Positions 1-9,308 of a stretch of 64,000 bases of DNA are shown here, in pieces. Made by a program: the position numbers and the translations under genes. Positions within the stretch are counted from its first letter, which is position 1. Each line of letters opens with the position of its first letter. Source of the stretch: a virus; the IMG/VR virus record IMGVR_UViG_3300042446_001529, positions 34,645-98,644 of that record. One strand, 5' to 3'. The notes below the pieces were generated by a model, which ran no database searches, was not told where the DNA came from, and saw only the letters and a list, made by a program, of their open reading frames with translations.

Positions 1-728
1 GCAATAGCAGTAATTGGCTTGATGTATCCGAGACATTGAATTTAGCTGCCGGCAAAGCAATGTATATTGGCGGAACTAAGGTAATAGATGGCAATAGTTT
101 AGGTTCTGCTATCACAAGTATCCCAGGGGTTAGTTCTTTTGGTACACAGACTGTGGTCAACATCGGACCGGGCGTGCCTGCAGTTACTCAGATGAGACTG
201 GAAAATCACAGAATCAGCACTGTGAGTACAAATTTTGATATTGAATTAGAACCAGATGGCACAGGAAATGTTGCATTGATCGGGGCTCCAAGAATCACCG
301 GCATGCAAGATCCTGTGTCTGCTCAAGATGCTGCTACTAAAGAATATGCAGATAACAAAGTGGAATCAAGACCTGTGATTTTTACTATTGATTTATCTGA
401 TGGTAAATCCAATACGTATATTATTACAAATATATTGAATAATCTTGCTCCTGTGAGTGAGTATAGGCCAAGCACATATGCCAGAATTTTATGTAATTTG
501 ATAAGCAACAACGCTCAATCTTTAAGCATAAATTCATTGCCACCATCGATTTCCACAGCACCATTTTTAACCAATCTTGGTGGAGCCAGTAGCCAAGCAA
601 TTACAAACATCAGCTTCCCCACAGCTAACATAGCCGCAGCAAGTGTCTCGGTAACAAGAATTATCAAAGTATTTCAAATAATCGGAGGAGTGTGGATATG
701 GCAGTCAGATCTACCATTACCTCCATAA
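1..728 (+). CDS. Virion structural protein, 3' part (truncated by window edge)
   Basis: The reading frame is open from the left edge (first complete codon at position 3), so this is the C-terminal part, about 241 residues, of a longer protein. A TTG at 36 is in frame but has no ribosome-binding site and is probably internal. The visible part is rich in Gly, Thr, Asn, Ser and Val, with short beta-type repeats and a segment (SAQDAATKEYAD) typical of phage tail-fibre and baseplate-associated proteins. It is followed on the same strand by four more fibre-like genes. The family is not identifiable from this part; virion structural protein is inferred from composition and context. Confidence 0.6.
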   Translation, partial: NSSNWLDVSETLNLAAGKAMYIGGTKVIDGNSLGSAITSIPGVSSFGTQTVVNIGPGVPAVTQMRLENHRISTVSTNFDIELEPDGTGNVALIGAPRITGMQDPVSAQDAATKEYADNKVESRPVIFTIDLSDGKSNTYIITNILNNLAPVSEYRPSTYARILCNLISNNAQSLSINSLPPSISTAPFLTNLGGASSQAITNISFPTANIAAASVSVTRIIKVFQIIGGVWIWQSDLPLPP

Positions 729-747
729 TGAATCAGGAGTGGCATAA

Positions 748-2850
748 ATGGCCTATGTAATTAACAAGTTCAACAAGGAACAATTAGTGGTGCTGCAGGA
801 TGGCACCATTGATACTACCACAAGTCTGGGATTGGTTGGCAGAAACTATGTGGGCTATGGTGAAATACAGAATGAAAATTTTGTGTTTCTCTTGGAAAAT
901 TTTGCTAATACAGCTCCTCCATCGAGGCCTTTAACTGGACAGATATGGTTTAATACCACAGACTCTATAACCTATGCCTATGATGGCACACAGTGGAATC
1001 CCATAGGATCTGCTGTTGTAAGCGCCACAGTCCCTGTCAGCGCCAACCCGGGTTCTTTATGGTTTAAGACTCCGATTAATCAACTGTTTACATATACTGG
1101 TACAGCATGGAGATTGATAGGTCCAGAAGCTGTGGAAGGATTTGGATCTACTAAAGCAAGATCAGGAACCCTGGACGACAACACCGGTAATCCTCGCCCA
1201 GTGATATTCTTAGAAACCAATGGCGTGATATTTGCTATCTGCACTGCGACAGCTTTTACTATCAACACAAACGATCAAGTTACAGGATTCAGCGACAGTC
1301 TATTAGCGGGAATCAATCTTTCTAGCACGGCTAAGATCAATGGCAGCGTAACCGGCAATGCTGCCACAGCTGATCAGTTATCAACAGCTAGACTAATTAA
1401 CGGAGTGCCATTTACAGCCGCGTCAAATATCACAATCACAGCAAATACCACCAATGCATTGAAAAAAGGTGATTATATCCTAGGATCAGATTTCAATGGT
1501 TCGGTAGAAAGAACATGGAATGTGGATGCATCTCCTGCCAATCTCATAGGTAAGATAGTCGCTAGAAATTCACAAGGCGGATTTTCAGCAGGCACTATCA
1601 CAGCAGATCTAGTTGGCAACCTTACTGGAAATGTCACAGCAACCAGTGGAACCAGCACATTTAACATAGTTCAGGCCACCCAATTTATCGGCGCACAGTT
1701 GTCTGGAAATTCATCCACTGCTACACGATTAGCCACTTCTAGAACCATTAACGGCGTGGGATTTGATGGTTCTAATAATATCACAGTCACAGCTGATGCC
1801 GCAACCTTGACCGGAAGCAGTCTTAATAATTCTGTGACACTGAGTGGTTTGACACAGTTAGGAACATTGAGTTCTTTAAATGTCAGTGACACAGGAATAG
1901 TGTTAGGCAGTGGAAATCAACTGCGAGTGTTTGTTCATTCAACTGGTCCTACTATAAGATCTACTAGCGGAAAATTAAAATTTGATATGTTAGGAATAGG
2001 ACCTGAGTTATCATTTATAGGTGCTCCAGAATCATTATCTTTAGGCGGTCCCAACGATCCTGCAATTATTTCTGATAATCTATCAAATTTGGGTATTCCG
2101 AGTCATAAATTTAAAAATGTGTATGCAACATATTTTAAAGGTACCGATGCTGAAGTTACTAGCATAACGTCAGCAGATCCTAGTAATAATATAACTGCCA
2201 ACGGCAATTTAATTGTAACTGGAAATTTAACAGTTCAGGGAAATGTAACAGCAGTCAATTCCACAGAACTTACAATCGAAGACAAATTAATAACACTAGC
2301 CAGCGGAGCAGCTACAGCAGCTGAAGCTAGTGGTGCTGGTATATTCATTAACGGGTCTGGCGCTTCGGTTATGTATTCAAGCACAGGCAACAAATGGGTT
2401 TTAAACAGAGTTTTAGATACAGGTAGTAATGATATTTTCACTACTGGTTTGTTTAGGGGAACAGCAACAACTGCTCAGTATGCAGATCTAGCAGAAAATT
2501 ATGTAGCTGACAGAGAATACGAACCCGGCACAGTTTTAGAAATTGGCGGAGAATATGAAGTTACTCTAGCTCGACCAGAAACTAATAAAATTGCTGGTAT
2601 TGTTTCTACTGACCCCGCATATTTAATGAATTCTTCATGTGCAGGTAACCATGTAGTTGCTGTAGCATTACAAGGACGAGTTCCGTGTAAAGTTACAGGA
2701 AAAATTAATAAGGGTGATATATTAGTAAGCGCCGGTAACGGGTTCGCTAAATCAACTAATCAACCGCAGTTTGGTAATATAGTAGGTAAATCTTTAGAAA
2801 ATTTTAACGGAACTGACGGAATTATTGAAGTTTTAGTTGGAAGAAACTAA
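748..2850 (+). CDS. Tail-fibre-like virion protein, 700 aa (paralogue of the next gene)
   Basis: The ATG has an AGGAG eight bases upstream. Residues 1-75 form a conserved N-terminal domain (pattern DGTIDTTT, LVGxNYxGYGE, QNENF, TGQxWF) shared with the next gene, probably the attachment domain. The middle is Thr/Asn/Ala-rich with a repeat of about 25 residues containing INGVxF and NITxTA, seen twice near residues 210-235 and 325-350, as in trimeric phage fibres. The last 120 residues (YADLAENY, EPGTV, GRVPCKV, KGDxL) match the C-terminus of the next gene. I infer a tail-fibre or fibre-like structural protein; whether it binds a receptor cannot be told. Confidence 0.75.
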   Translation: MAYVINKFNKEQLVVLQDGTIDTTTSLGLVGRNYVGYGEIQNENFVFLLENFANTAPPSRPLTGQIWFNTTDSITYAYDGTQWNPIGSAVVSATVPVSANPGSLWFKTPINQLFTYTGTAWRLIGPEAVEGFGSTKARSGTLDDNTGNPRPVIFLETNGVIFAICTATAFTINTNDQVTGFSDSLLAGINLSSTAKINGSVTGNAATADQLSTARLINGVPFTAASNITITANTTNALKKGDYILGSDFNGSVERTWNVDASPANLIGKIVARNSQGGFSAGTITADLVGNLTGNVTATSGTSTFNIVQATQFIGAQLSGNSSTATRLATSRTINGVGFDGSNNITVTADAATLTGSSLNNSVTLSGLTQLGTLSSLNVSDTGIVLGSGNQLRVFVHSTGPTIRSTSGKLKFDMLGIGPELSFIGAPESLSLGGPNDPAIISDNLSNLGIPSHKFKNVYATYFKGTDAEVTSITSADPSNNITANGNLIVTGNLTVQGNVTAVNSTELTIEDKLITLASGAATAAEASGAGIFINGSGASVMYSSTGNKWVLNRVLDTGSNDIFTTGLFRGTATTAQYADLAENYVADREYEPGTVLEIGGEYEVTLARPETNKIAGIVSTDPAYLMNSSCAGNHVVAVALQGRVPCKVTGKINKGDILVSAGNGFAKSTNQPQFGNIVGKSLENFNGTDGIIEVLVGRN

Positions 2851-2863
2851 TAATATCTGAATA

Positions 2864-2871
2864 GATAAATA
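2864..2871 (+). promoter_or_regulatory. Putative T4-type late promoter (GATAAATA)
   Basis: GATAAATA lies between two structural genes, 27 nt before the ATG at 2899. It differs from the T4 late consensus TATAAATA only in the first base, and the same variant at similar spacing precedes other structural genes in this window. Late promoters of this kind use the phage sigma factor gp55; that gene is not in the window. Confidence 0.6.
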
Positions 2872-2898
2872 TAAAACATAGCAGAGGTTCTTAACAAC

Positions 2899-4701
2899 AT
2901 GGCATATGAAGTCAACAAATTTAACGGTGTGTTTTTAACGTCTGTAGCTGACGGCACTATCGACACCACCACTGATCTAAGGCTAGTGGGCAAAAATTAC
3001 GCAGGCTACGGCGAAGTGCAGAATGAAAATTTTGTTCATCTATTAGAAAATTTTGCTAATAACACAGCACCTCCAAAAGCTATTACCGGGCAAGTTTGGT
3101 TTGATACACAACTTAAAAAACTAAAGTTCTATGATGGTGCCAAGTTCAAAACAGCTGGCGGTGCTGAAGCCAGCGCATCAGCACCTAGTGGTTTGTCTGT
3201 AGGTGATTTTTGGTGGGACACATTAGCCAAACAGTTATATACCTATACCGGTAATGATTTCACTCTTATTGGACCTATAGCCAGTCCCGATTTAGGCACA
3301 TCAATTATCAGCCCGGCAGTGGTATATGGAACACTGACTACTGCAGAAGGCCCACATACTATACTTAAAGTCATAGCAGACAGCAAGACCATAGCTGTGA
3401 TCAGCAAGACTGCGTTTACTCTTGATAATAGTAAAAATGCCATAGATGATTTCACAGTGATTAAGAAAGGTATAACATTAGTAAAATCACAGACTGGTGT
3501 TTCTACGGATGATTTTACGTTTTGGGGCACTGCAAGCAATGCCACCAAGCTAGGCGGATTCACAGCTGACCAATATATCAAAACAGGTGAAAGCGCATTT
3601 ATTTCGGAAGTTGGTTTCAAAGATCCTGGCTTTCAAGTAGGCGACGGCAATGATCTTAGAGTTAGAGTTGAAAACGGCAGCGATGTAATTGTAGAAAATC
3701 GTTTAGGCAATGATATAACATTTAGGATCACAGTACAAGACGCTGTCGATGAGAGAGATATTGCAATTATAAAACGCACAGGAATAGAACCTGGTATCTC
3801 TAACGCATATGCTTTAGGATCGACTACCAAAAGGTGGAGTAATGTTTTCGCTACAGCATTCAATGGTGCCTTAACTGGAGCAGTGACGGGAAACACCACA
3901 GGTATACACAAAGGCAACGTATTGGCCAATGATGATACAGTGTTGATAGATGCTACAACAAAACAGATAGGATTTGCCGGAGCTAACATTGTTGGTACTC
4001 TTACTGGGTCGGTTACCGGGTCTGCGTCAACAGCAGTAAATGCTGGTAAACTAAACAATTTAGATCCCAGTGCTGTTATACCCGGATCAGCAATTTCAAC
4101 AGTAGCTGTACGAAACGCCAACGGTGATATATTAGCCAATCAATTTGTTGGTACTGCAGACCGCACCGATAGAACATTTATCGATAGAACCAATGCAATA
4201 TCTGATCCTACATGGGCAGATGGAACAGTCAGCACCCAATATAGAACCGCAAGAATTACAGCCACAGCTTACAGCATTGCGGCAAGAGATGTCAGCGGTA
4301 ACATCACTGCAAATATTTTCAATGGCACGGCCACAGCTGCTCGTTATGCAGACTTAGCTGAAAAATATCTTGCTGACAAAGAATACGAAGCAGGCACAGT
4401 GGTAATGATAGGCGGTGAAAAAGAAGTCACAGCTAGCGATGTCAATACTCGCGCTGTAGGAGTAGTTAGTGCAGATCCTGCTTTTATGATGAACAAAGAT
4501 CTTGAAGGTGGAATATACATTGCTCTCAAAGGCAGAGTTCCATGTAAGGCATACGGTTCAGTAGCAAAAGGTGATAGGCTGATAGCTGGCCCAGGCGGCA
4601 CAGCTATGGCAGCTCACGGTAATTATGCCAACGTGTTTGCAGTTGCTCTAGAATCAACCGGAACACGAACTGGCAACATCATTGAAGTATTGGTGCTGTA
4701 A
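2899..4701 (+). CDS. Tail-fibre-like virion protein, 600 aa (paralogue of preceding gene)
   Basis: It shares the N-terminal domain (DGTIDTTTDL, GYGEVQNENFVHLLENFAN, TGQVWFDT) and the C-terminal domain (YADLAEKYLADKEYEAGTV, GRVPCK, KGDRL, NIIEVLV) with the preceding 700-aa protein, while the middle has diverged. The central part is rich in Gly/Thr/Ala/Asn with SVTG- and LTG-type repeats, as in beta-structured fibre shafts. It has its own late promoter 27 nt upstream and its stop overlaps the next start (TAATG at 4699-4703). The pair looks like a local duplication that kept both ends and varied the middle. I infer a tail fibre or related virion protein. Confidence 0.75.
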   Translation: MAYEVNKFNGVFLTSVADGTIDTTTDLRLVGKNYAGYGEVQNENFVHLLENFANNTAPPKAITGQVWFDTQLKKLKFYDGAKFKTAGGAEASASAPSGLSVGDFWWDTLAKQLYTYTGNDFTLIGPIASPDLGTSIISPAVVYGTLTTAEGPHTILKVIADSKTIAVISKTAFTLDNSKNAIDDFTVIKKGITLVKSQTGVSTDDFTFWGTASNATKLGGFTADQYIKTGESAFISEVGFKDPGFQVGDGNDLRVRVENGSDVIVENRLGNDITFRITVQDAVDERDIAIIKRTGIEPGISNAYALGSTTKRWSNVFATAFNGALTGAVTGNTTGIHKGNVLANDDTVLIDATTKQIGFAGANIVGTLTGSVTGSASTAVNAGKLNNLDPSAVIPGSAISTVAVRNANGDILANQFVGTADRTDRTFIDRTNAISDPTWADGTVSTQYRTARITATAYSIAARDVSGNITANIFNGTATAARYADLAEKYLADKEYEAGTVVMIGGEKEVTASDVNTRAVGVVSADPAFMMNKDLEGGIYIALKGRVPCKAYGSVAKGDRLIAGPGGTAMAAHGNYANVFAVALESTGTRTGNIIEVLVL

Positions 4702-5603
4702 TGACTAGCGGAACATCAATATTTGCTTCGCAGTATGTGGCCATACAAGACAAAGCAGAGTCTTTGTTAGGCATTGGATCTACCACTAGGGGGTATGGTC
4801 AGACCGTGCAATCTTCAGATGTTTTCATTGGTAATGCTATAACCAAAGCACAATGGGATCTGTTGAGATTTGATATTATCAATATAAGACTGCACCAGGA
4901 TGGAGTAATTCCCTCGATAGTACAGGTCGCTGTCGGTGATGCAATTGGATTTGGACCAAGTTCTCCAAACACAAATTACGACATATTGTTAGAACAGGCC
5001 ATTACAAATAGATTCAATCTTGCCGACAACCAATCAGTAGTCACAGCTAAAGCCACACAGACATTCAGTTCTTCGTGGTCAACTCAAGCACAGACCACAT
5101 TGACTTGTAATTTTGCTGATGCTACCACAGCTAGGTATTTTTTCAACAGTGGAGGAAAAATTAGAATTACTTCGGCGTTGACAGCTGGCGCACCAACAGC
5201 ACAAGTTACAGCTTGGGTAAACTTTTTGAACAGTGTTGGAACACGAAGTTTTGGTGCCAATACGAATCCTACTGTCAATTATTACACATTGACTAATGTG
5301 TATCAGACATTTTATCAAGATTCTCTCAGTAGCCCGTATTCTGCAAACAATTATAGACTTGAAGCCAAGTCTGATGTAGCAAATAACTCCACAGGCACAG
5401 CCACTCAAGTCCAGATACGTATTACATTAACAGACACGTATACTGATCCCGGCCCAGAACCCAGTCCACCACCGGGGGATTCTGTAGTGGGCACGTTAAC
5501 AGTGAATGTGGCAGAAGTCAAAGCTTCTGGACTGTTACAGCCATCGGGCAATTTCACAATCACTAGTCCGACATATTCACTTTCAAGTATTGTAGCAGCA
5601 TAA
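4701..5603 (+). CDS. Virion protein with C-terminal Ig-like/beta region (paralogue of next gene)
   Basis: This 300-aa product starts one base inside the stop of the preceding fibre gene, implying translational coupling. Residues 1-75 (Q-x-K-AESLLGIGSTTRGYGQ, W-x-LRFDIINIRLHQDG) align with the start of the next protein. The middle has an FNSGGKIRI segment also present there. The C-terminus follows a Pro-rich linker (PGPEPSPPPGD) with a short beta-rich module (GTLTVNVAEVKASGLLQPSG). Composition and position point to a fibre-accessory or tip protein. No enzymatic motif is visible. Confidence 0.6.
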   Translation: MTSGTSIFASQYVAIQDKAESLLGIGSTTRGYGQTVQSSDVFIGNAITKAQWDLLRFDIINIRLHQDGVIPSIVQVAVGDAIGFGPSSPNTNYDILLEQAITNRFNLADNQSVVTAKATQTFSSSWSTQAQTTLTCNFADATTARYFFNSGGKIRITSALTAGAPTAQVTAWVNFLNSVGTRSFGANTNPTVNYYTLTNVYQTFYQDSLSSPYSANNYRLEAKSDVANNSTGTATQVQIRITLTDTYTDPGPEPSPPPGDSVVGTLTVNVAEVKASGLLQPSGNFTITSPTYSLSSIVAA

Positions 5604-5619
5604 TCTCTTAAATATTCTC

Positions 5620-6600
5620 ATGCCAGCTGTTAACAGTGTAATAGTCCAAGCAGACTACAATTCAATAAGAAACAAAATCATTGCTGTGTTAGGTTCCGGC
5701 AGTGGAAACTCTGGATACGGTCAACAAATCAGAATCCAATCTACGGCTGTAACAGAAGGCACTAAAGTCACTATCAACGAGTGGGCAAATCTGAGATATG
5801 ACATTATCAATGCCTACAAGCACATTAACGGATCTAACCCAGTTACCGCTGTGGTCGCAGACGGTAATACTATTCGATATTCCAGTTCATTTACTCCCGA
5901 TATCGGAACCCTCGACGTACCGCAAAAGCAATATGATGATTGGGCCGATAATATCACAGCTAATAGATTCACAATAGCCACTAGTGAATCGGGTACCACA
6001 GCAGTGACCACATCAAGCAGAACCGGAGCATGGGTTAGCCAGTGCGAATGCGTCATACAATTTTATTGGTCCAATGCCAATGATGCTAGATATTGGTTCA
6101 ACAGTGGCGGTAAAATTAGGATCAGTGCGAGCCGAACCGGTGGGGTGCTTGGCACGGCTCAAAATACTAGTTGGACTAGTCTTCTCAGTGCCGCAGGCAC
6201 ACAGAGTTTTGGAGGCGCAGCGCCTAACGCAAGTCTTGTAACTTCCCCTAACGACGGTACAAACTGGTATAGAACCACTAACTCTTTCCAGACATTTTAC
6301 ACAGCCACAGCCAGCAGTCCCTATGGTTCTAACAACTATCGTCTACAGGCTAGGTGTGTTGATGTGCCTTCAAACAGCGGAGGCACCGCGGCCAGCGGTG
6401 AAATACGAATATTGTTCACAGACGGATACACCGACTCGGGTGCAGGGGGTAGTCCTAACCCACCCCCAGGTGATGACATAGATGGAACACTTACAGTAAG
6501 TGTTTCTACACTGTTTGCTACAGGTATTATGGTGCCTAGCAGCGCAGTATTCACTGTGACTCAACCCACAGTTTCTATTGGTGCTGTCACTGGCTCGTAA
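5620..6600 (+). CDS. Virion protein with C-terminal Ig-like/beta region (paralogue of preceding gene)
   Basis: This 326-aa protein matches the preceding one in order and motifs: GYGQQI near residue 38, NLRYDIINAYKHING near 60-75, W-F-NSGGKIRI in the middle, a Pro linker (NPPPGDD) and a final beta module. The 16-nt gap before ATG has no Shine-Dalgarno; it contains CTTAAATATTCTC ending at the ATG, reminiscent of the late promoter placed just before the gene at 25275. Tail or fibre structural protein is inferred from the neighbours. The two genes are probably a tandem duplication. Confidence 0.6.
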   Translation: MPAVNSVIVQADYNSIRNKIIAVLGSGSGNSGYGQQIRIQSTAVTEGTKVTINEWANLRYDIINAYKHINGSNPVTAVVADGNTIRYSSSFTPDIGTLDVPQKQYDDWADNITANRFTIATSESGTTAVTTSSRTGAWVSQCECVIQFYWSNANDARYWFNSGGKIRISASRTGGVLGTAQNTSWTSLLSAAGTQSFGGAAPNASLVTSPNDGTNWYRTTNSFQTFYTATASSPYGSNNYRLQARCVDVPSNSGGTAASGEIRILFTDGYTDSGAGGSPNPPPGDDIDGTLTVSVSTLFATGIMVPSSAVFTVTQPTVSIGAVTGS

Positions 6601-6624
6601 TTTATTTCAGACCACATAATTCTC

Positions 6625-6632
6625 TATAAATA
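6625..6632 (+). promoter_or_regulatory. T4-type late promoter (TATAAATA)
   Basis: This exact T4 late consensus TATAAATA lies in the only intergenic gap before the 17-kb accessory block, 27 nt upstream of the ATG at 6660, with an AAGGAG ribosome-binding site in between. No other promoter-like sequence was noticed inside the block, where genes overlap or abut, so this element may drive all of it late in infection. Confidence 0.7.
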
Positions 6633-6659
6633 AACTACGCAGTTTATCAAGGAGAACTC

Positions 6660-7007
6660 ATGAACGAACAGTTGAAAGCTGTATTGGATTTCGCCAATTA
6701 TCAGCAGACTTTTTCAATCCACAAAAAAATTCTCAAAGAACGCACAGCTGCCAAACTGATGTATGGTTTCTCTGGCGGGCTGTTTGCCATTGATAGAAAT
6801 CTGTTGACATTTGTTGAAATGCTGTGTAGCAAAGGCAGAGTTTCTGGAACAGTGCTGTTGGACAGCAACGAAAATCCCATTTTGATAGAAAATCTAGAAG
6901 CTTTTCGTGATGAAATCTTCAGCAGATATTTCGAAGTCACCAATGAATACTTTCAAGAATTTGACAAGATCAAGAAATCTAGATCTGTAGAAAAACTTAT
7001 CGCATAA
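6660..7007 (+). CDS. Conserved-type phage protein of unknown function, 115 aa
   Basis: A good start (AAGGAGAACTC before ATG) and overlap with the next start (TAATG) show this is a real gene. It is mostly helical by composition, with mixed charge, no signal peptide and no membrane segment. Motif-like stretches are LMYGFSGGLFAIDRNL and a C-terminal charged helix (EFDKIKKSRSVEKLIA). It heads the accessory operon behind the late promoter. I do not recognise the family. Confidence 0.55.
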   Translation: MNEQLKAVLDFANYQQTFSIHKKILKERTAAKLMYGFSGGLFAIDRNLLTFVEMLCSKGRVSGTVLLDSNENPILIENLEAFRDEIFSRYFEVTNEYFQEFDKIKKSRSVEKLIA

Positions 7008-7867
7008 TGACCAATGGCATTTTAATTTTCGCACATAATAATCGTGAAGTAGATTACGGATTATTAGCAGTGATCAGTGGCGGGCTTGCAAAAAAACATC
7101 TTAATGTTCCAGTGTCATTGGTCACAGACCTTAGCACCAAGGAATGGTTGATCGAATCCCGCACATGGCAGCAGGTTGAAACAGTATTCGAACATGTTAT
7201 AATTGTTGATAAGCCTGTTACGGATAATCAACGTGGATTGCACGACGGTGTAATTAATAAAAAAATACCGTTTTGCAATACCAACAGACATTCTGTATGG
7301 GACCTTACACCCTATGATAGAACACTGCTGATAGACAGCGATTTTTTAATATTCAGTGATAATCTAAACAAATATTGGAATGTAGAAGCTGACGTTATGA
7401 TAGGAGATTCGATCAACGACATATATAGCGAAGATAGATTAGGATACCTTGATAGATACGTCTGTGAAACCAGCTGTAAAATGTATTGGGCAACCACAGT
7501 GATGTTCACGAAAAATCCACAGTCCAAACTGTTTTTTGATACGGTGAATTTAATCAAAGAAAATTACAAGCACTATGCTGATGTCTTTCGATTTGATCAT
7601 AGACAATATAGAAATGACATAGCGTTTAGTGTTGCCAAGCATATGCTAGATGGATTTGAAAACATGAACACACCAACGCTGCCGCCTGTGTTATCAGTGA
7701 TGGACAAAGACATACTCACAGCCGTCGACAAGGACAAATTGACATTCTTGATCGATCATCGATTGGATGCCACATATTGTGCAGCATCAGTGACTGGAGT
7801 TGATATACATGTGATGAATAAACAAAGTATATTGAGACATCAACAACAGTTAATGGAGTTGATATGA
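7007..7867 (+). CDS. Glycosyltransferase-like protein (GT-A type), 286 aa
   Basis: The N-terminus has a Rossmann-like start (GILIFAHNN-x-EVDYG), and residues 110-112 form a DSD motif in the context TLLIDSDFLIF, as in GT-A glycosyltransferases that bind a nucleotide-sugar through a divalent metal. The next gene has the same plan (FVAHNDDIDYLKC, then CLDADML), so the two are distant paralogues. The product is presumably cytoplasmic, transferring a sugar to a glycan or virion protein. The donor and acceptor cannot be read. Start and stop overlap both neighbours. Confidence 0.6.
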   Translation: MTNGILIFAHNNREVDYGLLAVISGGLAKKHLNVPVSLVTDLSTKEWLIESRTWQQVETVFEHVIIVDKPVTDNQRGLHDGVINKKIPFCNTNRHSVWDLTPYDRTLLIDSDFLIFSDNLNKYWNVEADVMIGDSINDIYSEDRLGYLDRYVCETSCKMYWATTVMFTKNPQSKLFFDTVNLIKENYKHYADVFRFDHRQYRNDIAFSVAKHMLDGFENMNTPTLPPVLSVMDKDILTAVDKDKLTFLIDHRLDATYCAASVTGVDIHVMNKQSILRHQQQLMELI

Positions 7868-8703
7868 ACTTTGGGTATCTGTTATTTGTAGCACACAATG
7901 ATGACATTGATTATCTCAAGTGCGCCTATGCTCTAGCTCTGAGTATAAAAACCACACAAAAACCAGGGTATGACAAGGTGGCATTGGTAATTGACAACAA
8001 AAAATCGCTTGAAAAATTATCAAGTCCGTGGGTGTTTGACACAGTGATAGAATGGGACCAAGAGAAATATTGGGATGGTAGATCGTGGATGGATCAACTG
8101 TCTCCGTTTGATCACACAGTATGCCTTGACGCTGACATGTTATTCCTACGAGATTACAGTCATTGGATTGATTATTTTATTGCTAACAGTGAATTATATG
8201 TGGCCAACCAAGTCTATACCTATAGGGGCGAAACAATCACAGATCGCACATATAGAAAAACCTTTGACAGAAACTGCCTGCCAGATTTATACTCTATGTG
8301 GACTTTTTTCTCTAAAGGATCTGTGCTATGCCAAGAATTTTTTGATTTAGGCCGACAGATTATAAAAAATCCCAATGAATTCACTAATCAGTTTCTAAAT
8401 GAACATAGACCCAAGGTCGTTGGCACAGATGAAGCATTCGCACTGGCTGCTAAAATACTAGATATAACTGATGACGTCGCATACGATTTACCATTTCCTC
8501 GAGTAGTGCATATGAAACCAATGCTGCAAAATTGGCCGTGGCCGGCTGACACTTGGAGCGATCATGTGGGATTTTATCTCAATGCAGATGCTAGACTAAA
8601 GATAGGAAATTTTCAACAGAATGATATTGTGCATTACGTAGAGAAAAATTTAATCACAGATGAGTGCATACATATCTTGGAGACCAAAGCATGGAAACTA
8701 TAG
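7864..8703 (+). CDS. Glycosyltransferase-like protein (GT-A type), 279 aa
   Basis: It begins with an ATGA overlap to the preceding gene. DAD at residues 89-91 (VCLDADMLFLRD) is a classical metal/nucleotide-sugar motif, and a downstream region with KVVGTDEAFALAAKI and PRVVHMKP resembles the acceptor-side half of GT-A enzymes that act on glycans. It is paralogous to the preceding gene in its first 120 residues. The role is inferred as sugar transfer in the accessory surface-modification pathway; the exact family is unassigned. Confidence 0.6.
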   Translation: MNFGYLLFVAHNDDIDYLKCAYALALSIKTTQKPGYDKVALVIDNKKSLEKLSSPWVFDTVIEWDQEKYWDGRSWMDQLSPFDHTVCLDADMLFLRDYSHWIDYFIANSELYVANQVYTYRGETITDRTYRKTFDRNCLPDLYSMWTFFSKGSVLCQEFFDLGRQIIKNPNEFTNQFLNEHRPKVVGTDEAFALAAKILDITDDVAYDLPFPRVVHMKPMLQNWPWPADTWSDHVGFYLNADARLKIGNFQQNDIVHYVEKNLITDECIHILETKAWKL

Positions 8704-9308
8704 AAGATTTTGATAAATGGCTGAAAGAATACAAGCCACCGATTATACAATATGTAGCGGTGTTTGATCCAAATACGGGTCGAGTTATCAGCGTAGGACC
8801 AGATCATGCTTTTGCAGATCAAAAACATACAGTGCAGATATCACAAGAAATTGCTGAATCTATAATCACAGCTGAAACACAGATACACAACTGTCAAATA
8901 AATGTAGAGTCAGGACAGTTAGAGATAGCTGAAAAAAAGACACTAAACAAATTAGATGATGTATTGCATAGAATTCCTGACATCAAATATTTGGAAGAAT
9001 TTAAATCGGACATACATCTAACATACAGTTCGAAAAGCAAATATTTGAAAATTCAACTGTCTACAGAATACGGTGGAACTAAAAAACACAAAGGCAGCAT
9101 CGGAACAAGACAATTTATTTGGGATGGTTCTACCGATATGGATTTTTTAATCACCGATTACAACGATCCCAACTTGATTTTTCAGATGTTTTCTGTTAAA
9201 CTAAATGAACTAGTTGGGCATAATGTAACAATTAAAAACATTGAATATGATAGATTCAGTGTGTATACAAGACGCCTATTTAAGAATTATGTGATCGAAT
9301 ATAAATGA
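8691..9308 (+). CDS. Unknown protein, 205 aa
   Basis: ATG at 8691 is preferred over an upstream GTG at 8664 because GGAG sits eight bases before it. The gene overlaps the preceding stop by 13 bases and the next start by ATGA. The protein mixes a helical first half (ETIEDFDKWLKEYKPP) with a beta-rich second half (YLKIQLSTEYGG, RQFIWDGSTDMDFLITDYND). A short VFDPNTGRVISVGP near the start is typical of phage structural or fibre-associated proteins. No catalytic motif is evident. The function is unknown; its position between glycosyltransferase genes suggests a role in the same pathway or as its target. Confidence 0.55.
   Translation: METIEDFDKWLKEYKPPIIQYVAVFDPNTGRVISVGPDHAFADQKHTVQISQEIAESIITAETQIHNCQINVESGQLEIAEKKTLNKLDDVLHRIPDIKYLEEFKSDIHLTYSSKSKYLKIQLSTEYGGTKKHKGSIGTRQFIWDGSTDMDFLITDYNDPNLIFQMFSVKLNELVGHNVTIKNIEYDRFSVYTRRLFKNYVIEYK

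Noticed and set aside
3633-4139. 168-aa minus-strand frame opposite the fibre gene
   Set aside because: Low-complexity antisense shadow (Val/Ala/Pro-rich) of a repeat-rich gene, with no start signal.
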